Assembly (NCBI GenBank): GCA_023301245.1
Contig: JALZUV010000287.1
Location: 1-5,450 of the forward strand
Length of the DNA: 5,450 nt
Origin: Rickettsiales bacterium
Lineage (GTDB): Bacteria; Pseudomonadota; Alphaproteobacteria; Rickettsiales; JALZUV01
Direction: 5' to 3'
This document shows positions 1 through 5,450 of this stretch, one piece after another. The first letter of the stretch is position 1. Each line of letters begins with the position of its first letter. The notes beneath the pieces were generated by a model. That model did not search any database and was not told the origin of the DNA. It was given only the letters and a program-made list of their open reading frames with translations. Position numbers and translations under genes: made by a program.

Positions 1-873
1 TATTTAATTGAGCGCGAGCTGGTTGATGATTTCCCCGAGTGCCAATTTATGCCCTACCTTGGCGATGTGCGCGAAGCTGCTCGGCTAAACGAGGTGTTCG
101 CCGCCCATAAGCCAGAAATTATTTTCCATGCCGCAGCACTAAAGCATGTGCCATTAGCCGAGGCTAATCCTGTAGAAACCATTGCCACTAACGCACTGGG
201 CAGCTTTAAGGTTGCGCAAGCTGCCGCCAAATATAAAGCGCAAACCATGGTGCTTATCTCCACCGATAAAGCCGTGCGCCCCACTTCTGTAATGGGCGAG
301 ACAAAGCGCTTGGCCGAAGGCATTATGCAGGCCATGTCGAACGAAGTGGGTAAAACCAAATTCATCGCCGTGCGTTTTGGTAATGTGCTGGGTAGTACAG
401 GATCGGTCGTGCCGCGCTTCCAAAAGCAGCTAGAGCGCGGCGGGCCCTTGACCGTGACCGATAAAGAAATGACCCGCTATTTTATGACCGTGCGCGAAGC
501 CGTCGAGCTAGTTTTGCAATCCGCCAGTCTTGGCCAAACCAGCGAAGATAAAGGCGGGCTCTATGTCTTAGACATGGGCACGCCTGTAAAAATTGACGAT
601 CTAGCCCGCCAAATGATTCTGCTGGCTGGCCTATCGGAAGATGAAATTGAAATTCAATATACAGGCTTACGCCCAGGCGAGAAATTACACGAAGAATTAT
701 TCTATGATGAACAAGTGGTCGAGCCTACCTCACATCAGTCTATCAGCCTTTCACGCGCCGATGATACGAAGCTAAGCAGCCTCGAAACCCATCTAGAAAA
801 ACTAGCCACCCACTGCCAAAAACGCGAGTCCGACAAAGCCCGTAAATTACTCGAAAAACTCATTGGTAATTAA
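1..873 (+). CDS. Membrane-type nucleoside-diphosphate-sugar 4,6-dehydratase (WbpM/CapD/PglF family), C-terminal part
   Basis: The reading frame is open from base 1 to the TAA at 871-873. These 290 residues are the C-terminal part of a gene that begins upstream of the window. Family enzymes are NAD(P)-dependent short-chain dehydrogenase/reductase proteins that typically convert UDP-GlcNAc to a 4-keto-6-deoxy sugar for surface polysaccharides or glycans. Visible motifs (numbered from base 1) are HAAALKHVPLAE at 43-54 with the following N64 and G67, STDKAV at 87-92, VMG at 97-99 followed by K102-R103, RFGNVLGS at 125-132, TRYFMT at 158-163 and GLRPGEKLHEEL at 222-233. The active-site Thr-Asp-Lys is present. 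The usual SDR tyrosine is replaced by Met98, as in the long, membrane-anchored WbpM/PglF type rather than the short soluble FlaA1 type, so four N-terminal membrane helices are expected upstream (inference). The Rossmann NAD-binding GxxGxxG lies outside the window. The exact sugar substrate cannot be read from the sequence. Confidence 0.93.
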   Translation, partial: YLIERELVDDFPECQFMPYLGDVREAARLNEVFAAHKPEIIFHAAALKHVPLAEANPVETIATNALGSFKVAQAAAKYKAQTMVLISTDKAVRPTSVMGETKRLAEGIMQAMSNEVGKTKFIAVRFGNVLGSTGSVVPRFQKQLERGGPLTVTDKEMTRYFMTVREAVELVLQSASLGQTSEDKGGLYVLDMGTPVKIDDLARQMILLAGLSEDEIEIQYTGLRPGEKLHEELFYDEQVVEPTSHQSISLSRADDTKLSSLETHLEKLATHCQKRESDKARKLLEKLIGN

Positions 874-929
874 GGGGGCTTGGCCTATAAAGCGCCTGAA
901 AATTTTATTAAAATAATACGGCTGAACTC
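874..929 (+). promoter_or_regulatory. Short AT-rich gap before purH: possible weak promoter and weak hairpin
   Basis: This 56-base gap separates the dehydratase stop from the purH ATG. It has a short imperfect hairpin, GCTT (878-881) with AAGC (890-893), extended by two G-C pairs across a mismatch. A four-T run (903-906) follows about 7 bases after the stem, which is poor for an intrinsic terminator. TTGGCC at 880-885 and the AT-rich block 903-917 (for example TAAAAT at 909-914) could be a -35/-10 pair, but the spacing is not ideal. No good Shine-Dalgarno sequence precedes the purH start. The evidence is weak: purH may have its own promoter or be read through from upstream. Confidence 0.2.
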
Positions 930-2477
930 ATGACCATTAAACGCGCACTTCTTTCTGTTTCCGATAAAACCAACCTTGTGCCTTTCGCCAAAAAGCTGGC
1001 TGATAAAGGTATCACGCTACTTTCAACGGGCGGCACAGCGAAAGCATTGCGCGAAGCGGGGCTAGAAGTTACCGATGTTTCTTCAGTGACGGCATTTCCT
1101 GAAATTATGGATGGCCGCGTAAAAACCCTTCACCCAAAAATTCATGGCGGCATTTTAGCCGATAGAGCCAAGCAAACCCACCTCGATGCGATGGATGAGC
1201 ACTCAATTGAGGGTATCGACCTTGTCGTGTTGAACCTCTACCCATTTGAAGCCACCGTGGCTCGCAATGCAGATTACGCCGAAACGATTGAGAATATCGA
1301 TATTGGCGGCCCTGCAATGCTGCGCGCTTCAGCTAAAAACCACGCACATGTAACCATCGTAACCGACCCATCTGATTACGATACGGTGATTGAAGAACTA
1401 GAAAATAACAGCGGCGCTACTACGCTAGAATTCCGTAAAACATTAGCGCTCAAAGCATTCTCGCTAACAGCGCATTATGATTCGGCAATTTCGAGCTGGC
1501 TAACCAAGCAGCAAGATGTAGCCTTCCCGCAGCGTTTCAGCAGTTCGGCTCAATTATCATCCGTGCTTCGCTATGGCGAAAACCCGCACCAACAAGCCGC
1601 GCTTTACACCACTAACCCCATTGCAGGCACTTTAGCGGGCGCAAAGCAACTACAGGGCAAAGCCCTATCTTATAATAACCTAAATGATACGGACGCCGCA
1701 TGGGCACTCGCCTGCGAGTTTGACGAACCTTGTGTGGCTATCATTAAACACGCCAACCCTTGTGGCGTGGCATTAGGCTCTAACATTGTCGAAGCCTTCC
1801 ATAAGGCACTGGCATGCGACCCTGTTTCGGCCTATGGCGGCATTATCGCCACCAACAAGCCGCTGACCGCTGAATTCGTAAAAGCCATGGGCAAGCTCTT
1901 CGCCGAGGTGGTGATTGCCCCAAGCATAGAGCCTGAAGCCATTGAAGCCATGAAGGTGAAAAAGAACCTCCGCTTGCTCGATGCGGGCGCATTGCTCCCT
2001 GCTAATTCGAAACCGCTTATGACCACACAAATTTCAGGCGGCTTATTGCTTCAAGATACTGACTCCAAGCGCATTAGCGCCGAAGACCTAACCGAGGTTT
2101 CAAAAACTGCTGCCACCGACGAGCAGCTAGAAGATTTACTCTTCGCCTTCCGCATTTGTAAACATGTGAAATCGAACGCCATTGTCATCGCACGCGATGG
2201 CGCAACGGTGGGCATTGGCGCTGGCCAGATGAGCCGTGTTGATTCGGTTCGCATTGCTTGCTGGAAAGCTGAAGAAGCAGGGTTATCGACCAAGGGCGCA
2301 GTACTAGCATCCGATGCATTCTTCCCATTTGACGATAATGTTCATCGCGCTGCCGATGCAGGCATTGCTGCACTCGTGCAACCTGGTGGTTCGATTCGTG
2401 ATGAAGAAGTAATTGCCGCCGCTGACAAGCATGGCATTGTTATGGTAACCACGGGCATCCGCCACTTTAGACATTAA
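930..2477 (+). CDS. purH: Bifunctional AICAR transformylase / IMP cyclohydrolase PurH
   Basis: PurH catalyses the last two steps of de novo purine synthesis in the cytoplasm: formylation of AICAR to FAICAR with 10-formyl-tetrahydrofolate, then ring closure to IMP. At 515 residues it has the usual family length and is complete. The N-terminal MGS-like cyclohydrolase domain (about 1-195) shows STGGTA at 32-37 and KTLHPKIHGG at 65-74. The transformylase domain (about 200-515) shows RYGENPHQ at 214-221, LSYNNLNDTD at 246-255, the catalytic Lys-His pair in KHANPCG at 273-279 (K273, H274), DPVSAYGG at 297-304, CKHVKSNA at 410-417 and the terminal TGIRHFRH signature at 508-515. The ATG at 930 gives the standard N-terminus (MTIKRALLSVSDK), although no strong ribosome binding site precedes it. 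No other purine gene is in the window. It runs toward the convergent small gene, with only 3 bases between stops and no obvious terminator. Confidence 0.98.
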   Translation: MTIKRALLSVSDKTNLVPFAKKLADKGITLLSTGGTAKALREAGLEVTDVSSVTAFPEIMDGRVKTLHPKIHGGILADRAKQTHLDAMDEHSIEGIDLVVLNLYPFEATVARNADYAETIENIDIGGPAMLRASAKNHAHVTIVTDPSDYDTVIEELENNSGATTLEFRKTLALKAFSLTAHYDSAISSWLTKQQDVAFPQRFSSSAQLSSVLRYGENPHQQAALYTTNPIAGTLAGAKQLQGKALSYNNLNDTDAAWALACEFDEPCVAIIKHANPCGVALGSNIVEAFHKALACDPVSAYGGIIATNKPLTAEFVKAMGKLFAEVVIAPSIEPEAIEAMKVKKNLRLLDAGALLPANSKPLMTTQISGGLLLQDTDSKRISAEDLTEVSKTAATDEQLEDLLFAFRICKHVKSNAIVIARDGATVGIGAGQMSRVDSVRIACWKAEEAGLSTKGAVLASDAFFPFDDNVHRAADAGIAALVQPGGSIRDEEVIAAADKHGIVMVTTGIRHFRH

Positions 2478-2480
2478 GCC

Positions 2481-2831
2481 TTAAGCTAATAAATCGAGAA
2501 TATTCGTTTGTTTGGTCGCGCTATCGCTACCAATAAGCTGGCCAGTGGGGTTCTCGACTCGGGTCTGTTGATTGTCATTAAAACGATCAATCGCGTCTAT
2601 ATCGGCTAATAGCTTTGCCGCCGTGCTATCGCCTACATTATCGGCAACATATTGGCGAAAATCATCGCTAAAGCTTACGCTAGAAGCGGGCTGCTCAATA
2701 TTAAATTTCGTATTGAGCAGGTCTTTTGTAATGGACGAAAGCGTGCTGTCTTTATCAAAAAACTCCAGCGCGCCACTCGTAGATGAGCCAGTCGTGGGAA
2801 ATAAAGATGAAACTAATAAACTATTATCCAT
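2481..2831 (-). CDS. Small acidic protein of unknown function (116 aa)
   Basis: I do not recognise this protein. It is 116 residues, rich in Ser (16) and Asp (14), with 17 acidic against 8 basic residues and no Cys, His or Trp. There is no signal peptide or membrane segment. The N-terminus (about 1-36) is Ser/Thr-rich and probably flexible. The middle (about 52-84, SFSDDFRQYVADN through LLADIDAIDRF) looks helical, and the chain ends in a small hydrophobic tail, NILDLLA. Support for it being real: it fills the space between purH and the lipoprotein gene, runs in the same direction as the upstream minus-strand genes with a 31-base gap, has an ATG start, and uses codons like its neighbours (many AGC, GAT, GGC, ATT). 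The plus-strand frame over the same bases starts with TTG and has no ribosome site. The start codon lies inside an imperfect hairpin, and only a weak TAAG sits 7 bases upstream of ATG. It is probably the last gene of the hemH-ampG-lipoprotein run. Confidence 0.65.
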   Translation of the reverse strand: MDNSLLVSSLFPTTGSSTSGALEFFDKDSTLSSITKDLLNTKFNIEQPASSVSFSDDFRQYVADNVGDSTAAKLLADIDAIDRFNDNQQTRVENPTGQLIGSDSATKQTNILDLLA

Positions 2832-2861
2832 GGGTTATCTTACCATAAATTAATAGTTTAT
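2816..2861 (-). promoter_or_regulatory. Imperfect hairpin enclosing the start codon of the small unknown gene
   Basis: Arms ATAAACTATTA (2816-2826) and TAATAGTTTAT (2851-2861) are perfect 11-base reverse complements. An inner stem, ATGG (2830-2833) with CCAT (2843-2846), closes a 9-base loop; a one-base shift gives an alternative inner stem. Read on the minus strand, the hairpin begins 1 base after the lipoprotein stop codon, places the small gene's ATG (2831-2829) in the inner stem, and puts a weak Shine-Dalgarno-like TAAG in the loop. The outer stem has a single G-C pair, so it is weak and could melt easily. It may tune translation of the small gene or mark the 3' end of the lipoprotein message. 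It lacks the GC-rich stem and U-tract of a true intrinsic terminator. The pairing is seen directly; the role is inferred. Confidence 0.45.
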
Positions 2862-2862
2862 G

Positions 2863-3780
2863 CTACTTATTAACAGGCTTGTCCCAAAACTTAAGTTTTT
2901 GCCACACATGGCCTGTCTTGCGAAAGGCAAAGCGGAAGATTTTCACCAGCAACCAGCCTGCCACAAACCACACAGGAACCCACGGTAACGTGCGGAAAAT
3001 AAAGCTCACCACTTCTGATACACTTTGCAAGAAGCCATTCCACGCATAGCGGAAACTATTGCCAATATCGTGATATTGAATTTCCATCGTTTTTGGCGGA
3101 ATGCGATAGCTTACATTTACCGTAGCCTTAGCAGTTACATTTTGTAAGGCGCGCATTTGGCCTGTGAGCGAATCTATTTGGCTTTGCACACGAGTGAGCT
3201 CGCGCTCGACACTTAAAATATCTTCAATTTTTTTAGCCTTATAGCTATCAAGCAGCTTCAGCAGCCTATCTCGCATCGCCGTTTGATTCTTAAGTTTCGA
3301 TTCCGTATCGACATATTGACCTGTCTTATCGGTCGCGGAAACTTGATGGCTTTCAATTTCGCCCTCACCTTTACCAAGATGGTCGAGATATTGGCCGAGC
3401 GACTCAGGGGCAATACGGGCATTTAAATAGCCGTTACCGCTACTTTGAATACGCGAGCCTATCACCTCGCAACCCAATGCCAAACATTGCTGCATATCGC
3501 CTTGGTAGCGGTCTTTAAGCTTCTCTTTTTCCACTTCAACCGACAGCTTGTGGTTTTCGGCAATATGGCGGCCTTTAAATTTACTTCTATCCAACGTCAT
3601 GTCGGAGGGGCGCATTTTCATTGCGCGCTTCATCACGGGCATAGGGGCTGCCATATCGGCCATCACAGCAGATTCCGCCATGTCATAGCCACCAGCGGTA
3701 TTCATCGGCTGGCGATTTTCATCTTCTAGGCAAGCGGTTAGGCTTAGAGCCAAAAATAATACAAGTAGCTTTTTCATCAT
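2863..3780 (-). CDS. DUF4349-type lipoprotein with C-terminal membrane helix
   Basis: A 305-residue envelope protein. The N-terminus is a lipoprotein signal: M1-M2-K3-K4, a hydrophobic run, then the lipobox L14-T15-A16-C17, so Cys17 should be lipidated after cleavage. Leu at +2 means there is no Asp inner-membrane retention signal. A Met- and Ala-rich linker follows (about 26-61, nine Met). The DUF4349-like region (about 70-275) contains CLALGC (99-104, a possible periplasmic disulfide pair), NARIAPESL (120-128), the characteristic TGQYVDTESKLKNQ stretch (153-166) and EDILSVERELTRVQSQI (186-202). Residues about 155-215 are a likely coiled coil. A hydrophobic segment near 257-284 (VVSFIF to KIFRF) and a basic tail suggest a C-terminal inner-membrane anchor, an arrangement common in this family. 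The function of DUF4349 proteins is not established. The start lies 24 bases after the ampG-like stop, with two ATG codons in tandem and no clear Shine-Dalgarno sequence, so translation may depend on reinitiation from upstream. Confidence 0.9.
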   Translation of the reverse strand: MMKKLLVLFLALSLTACLEDENRQPMNTAGGYDMAESAVMADMAAPMPVMKRAMKMRPSDMTLDRSKFKGRHIAENHKLSVEVEKEKLKDRYQGDMQQCLALGCEVIGSRIQSSGNGYLNARIAPESLGQYLDHLGKGEGEIESHQVSATDKTGQYVDTESKLKNQTAMRDRLLKLLDSYKAKKIEDILSVERELTRVQSQIDSLTGQMRALQNVTAKATVNVSYRIPPKTMEIQYHDIGNSFRYAWNGFLQSVSEVVSFIFRTLPWVPVWFVAGWLLVKIFRFAFRKTGHVWQKLKFWDKPVNK

Positions 3781-3804
3781 AGCAACAGGCTAGAAGAATT
3801 TACG

Positions 3805-5076
3805 CTATTGGGCAAGCTCGCGGAACATTTTGCGCTTGTACCAAAATATAGCCAAACACGGCAGGCCGAACACAGCCGATAGGCTAAACATAGCCGTCCA
3901 GCCGTAACTTTCGGCAATCCAACCCGCGCTGCCTGCAAGGGTGATGCTACCAAGGCTAGCGAGCGAAGCAAGCAATGCATATTGCGTGGCGGTATATTGC
4001 GCCGATTGGCACAGGCGCATCATAAAGGCGATAGCCGCCGCCGTGACCATACCGCCCGATAGATTATCCATCGTAATCGCAAAAGTAAGGGCGTTAATAT
4101 CTTGCCCAATAATTGATAGAGCGAGATAGGCTAAATTCGCCACGAGCTGAAACAGAGCAAAGCTCCAAAGCGAAGTGAAAAGCCCAAGTTTTGCAATCAT
4201 CGCACCACCGATAAACATTCCCGCCAGTGTAGCACCAAAGCCGAAGAGCTTGGCAATGCCTGCGATGGTCGTTTTATCGAAGCCGATTTGTAGGAAAAAT
4301 GGAGTCGTCATAAAACCAATAAACCCATCCGACAGGCGATAGAATAAGATAAAGGCTAGCAGCCACCCCCAGCCCGAAAAGCGTGCCATGAAATCTCTAA
4401 AGGGTGCGATGATGGCACTAGAGAAAAACCCTTTACCTAACGTGTGAGTCGATATTTTTTCAACTGCTTCTGGGCTTTTAACTAATAGTGTCGTGATAAT
4501 TCCTACCACCATGCAGGCGGCCATGGCTAAATAAGCAGACTGCCAATTGACCACATCGGCCATATAAAGCGCGCCTGCACCTGCGACTAACATGCCTAAG
4601 CGATAGCCAAATACGGTCATGGCTGCACCTTCACCATATTGGCTTTTATCAAGATATTCGGTGCGGAAGGCGTCAATTACAATATCTTGGCTGGCCGATA
4701 GGAAGGCAACTAGCAATGCTGCCACTGCCACCATCGCAGGGGCTTGTGCAGGATTAGTGAAAGCAAGAAAAGCCAGCGCACCAATGAGCGAAATTTGAAT
4801 GACCAACATCCAGCTACGGCGATGGCCAAGCTTTTTACTCAAAATGGGAATATGGAAATAATCCACCAAAGGAGCCCAAAGAAAATTGAAACTATAAGGC
4901 AATGCGACATAGGCGAATAATCCCACTGTCGCCATTTCAACGGCGCTATCCGTCAGCAATGCGCCGAGAGTTGAGGCAACCAACAAGCGGGGCAATCCAC
5001 TAGAAAACCCTAAGAACATCACCGCCAAAACCTTAGGGTGAAAATAAATTTTACACCAATTGACGATGGCTTGCAT
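3805..5076 (-). CDS. ampG: AmpG-family muropeptide permease (major facilitator superfamily)
   Basis: This is an inner-membrane MFS transporter of the AmpG family. AmpG imports GlcNAc-anhydroMurNAc peptides for cell-wall recycling, powered by the proton gradient, and in some species feeds beta-lactamase induction. With the chosen start it is 423 residues with about 12 membrane helices (roughly 16-38, 47-67, 88-106, 113-133, 150-172, 179-198, 237-260, 269-295, 299-323, 330-355, 363-383, 390-412). AmpG hallmarks are FSSGLP (24-29), GHRRSWM (84-90), SQDIVIDA (129-136), GYRLG (157-161), YRLSDGF (246-252, with D250 aligning to the essential loop Asp of E. coli AmpG), DNLSGG (337-342) and QYALLASLASL (365-375). 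E. coli AmpG is longer (491 aa). I chose the ATG at 5076 because it overlaps the hemH stop as TAATG with AAGGA upstream. An ATG at 5121 would add 15 non-family residues and overlap hemH by 46 bases. No ampC, ampR, ampD or nagZ is nearby. Paralogs with other substrates exist in alphaproteobacteria, so the exact solute is inferred. Confidence 0.92.
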   Translation of the reverse strand: MQAIVNWCKIYFHPKVLAVMFLGFSSGLPRLLVASTLGALLTDSAVEMATVGLFAYVALPYSFNFLWAPLVDYFHIPILSKKLGHRRSWMLVIQISLIGALAFLAFTNPAQAPAMVAVAALLVAFLSASQDIVIDAFRTEYLDKSQYGEGAAMTVFGYRLGMLVAGAGALYMADVVNWQSAYLAMAACMVVGIITTLLVKSPEAVEKISTHTLGKGFFSSAIIAPFRDFMARFSGWGWLLAFILFYRLSDGFIGFMTTPFFLQIGFDKTTIAGIAKLFGFGATLAGMFIGGAMIAKLGLFTSLWSFALFQLVANLAYLALSIIGQDINALTFAITMDNLSGGMVTAAAIAFMMRLCQSAQYTATQYALLASLASLGSITLAGSAGWIAESYGWTAMFSLSAVFGLPCLAIFWYKRKMFRELAQ

Positions 5077-5450
5077 TAGAAGGCATCCTTGCAAATACAT
5101 TTGCCAAATTCCATCGGGCAAAGCCTATCACCTGTGTGCGAGCCAGTATGGTCTATGCGCGCATTTACGCATAATTGATGCAATGCAGTAATATAATTCT
5201 CTTGGCAGCCAAGCGAAGGTACGCGCTCATAGCCTATTACGCCATGTTCATCGGCTAGTTCTTTATATTCAATATCGAGCTCGACTAGCGTTTCGGAATG
5301 CTCGCTAACAAAGGCGATAGGTAGAATAACCAATGGCACACCATCTTTACCTGCACGTTCAATTTCCGTTTCGGTGGAAGGTTTTAACCATTCTAATGGC
5401 CCTACTTTTGATTGATAACAGACCTTATAATCTAAGTTATCAATAGCGAG
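5076..5450 (-). CDS. hemH: Ferrochelatase HemH, C-terminal part
   Basis: Ferrochelatase inserts Fe2+ into protoporphyrin IX, the last step of protoheme synthesis. The frame is open to the window edge, so the 124 residues seen are the C-terminal third; the N-terminus lies beyond 5450. Numbering from the edge, CYQSKVGPLEWLKPST (11-26) and PIAFVSEHSETLVELD (44-59) are family signatures. H51, E53 and E57 align with human His341, Glu343 and Glu347 in the active site. VPSLG (77-81) and a C-terminal helix follow. The tail carries C111, C118 and C120 (CPMEFGKCIC), a spacing that suggests a [2Fe-2S] ligand set as in some bacterial and animal ferrochelatases; C82 and C94 are also present. The stop TAA shares its last base with the ATG of the downstream permease, so the two are almost certainly co-transcribed. 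The assignment is firm; the Fe-S cluster is inference. Confidence 0.97.
   Translation of the reverse strand, partial: LAIDNLDYKVCYQSKVGPLEWLKPSTETEIERAGKDGVPLVILPIAFVSEHSETLVELDIEYKELADEHGVIGYERVPSLGCQENYITALHQLCVNARIDHTGSHTGDRLCPMEFGKCICKDAF
5086..5090 (-). promoter_or_regulatory. Ribosome binding site that decides the ampG start
   Basis: On the minus strand AAGGA lies 9 bases before the ATG at 5076, inside the last codons of hemH. With the one-base stop/start overlap (TAATG), this favours the 5076 start over the ATG at 5121 and suggests translational coupling of the permease to hemH. Confidence 0.6.

Noticed and set aside
49..51. ATG at 49 as the true start of the dehydratase gene
   Set aside because: The frame is open back to base 1, and starting at 49 would remove the Rossmann NAD-binding part that the family needs; the gene starts before the window.
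875..906. Intrinsic terminator after the dehydratase gene
   Set aside because: The stem is short with a mismatch, and only a four-T run follows after a 7-base gap; too weak to call.
2474..2484. Palindrome TTAAGCCTTAA at the purH/small gene junction
   Set aside because: There is only one base between the arms, so it cannot form an RNA hairpin, and it is explained by the two facing stop codons.
2572..2853. Plus-strand 93-residue frame overlapping the small unknown gene
   Set aside because: It starts with TTG, has no ribosome site, lies antisense to a better-placed ATG frame, and extends into the intergenic hairpin.
3445..3729. Plus-strand 94-residue frame with a His-rich, zinc-binding-looking stretch
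   Set aside because: The histidines are the reverse complement (CAT) of the many Met codons (ATG) in the lipoprotein linker, so it is an antisense shadow.
5077..5121. Upstream ATG at 5121 as the permease start
   Set aside because: It would overlap hemH by 46 bases and add 15 residues with no family match. The ATG at 5076 has AAGGA upstream and a TAATG overlap.

Overview
The window looks like a piece of an alphaproteobacterial chromosome, or a close Gram-negative relative, with moderate GC (roughly mid-40s percent by eye). Three things point there. The ferrochelatase has the style of alphaproteobacterial HemH and ends in a cysteine cluster. There is an AmpG-type muropeptide permease, which implies an outer membrane and peptidoglycan recycling. 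There is also a lipoprotein with a Gram-negative lipobox. I cannot name the genus.

Layout. The left half reads on the plus strand. It starts inside the C-terminal part of a membrane-type nucleoside-diphosphate-sugar dehydratase (WbpM/CapD family, bases 1-873). After a 56-base AT-rich gap comes a complete purH (930-2477), the bifunctional enzyme for the last two steps of IMP synthesis. The right half reads on the minus strand, from right to left. It holds the C-terminal 124 residues of ferrochelatase hemH (5450-5076), an AmpG-family permease starting inside the hemH stop codon (5076-3805), a DUF4349-type lipoprotein (3780-2863) and a small acidic protein of unknown function (2831-2481). The two blocks converge, with only 3 bases between the purH stop and the stop of the small gene.

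How the genes relate. The minus-strand genes are tightly packed (TAATG overlap, then 24-base and 31-base gaps), so they are probably one transcript: the last step of heme synthesis, recovery of cell-wall muropeptides, and two envelope or unknown proteins. I see no functional link between heme and muropeptide genes beyond this packing. The dehydratase and purH are housekeeping or envelope genes on the same strand and need not be co-regulated.

I found no mobile element, CRISPR array, tRNA, rRNA or novel multi-gene system. The points most worth a second look are the cysteine pattern at the ferrochelatase C-terminus, an imperfect 46-base hairpin that encloses the start codon of the small unknown gene, the methionine-rich linker of the lipoprotein, and the unknown gene itself. 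No stretch longer than 300 bases lacks a gene.
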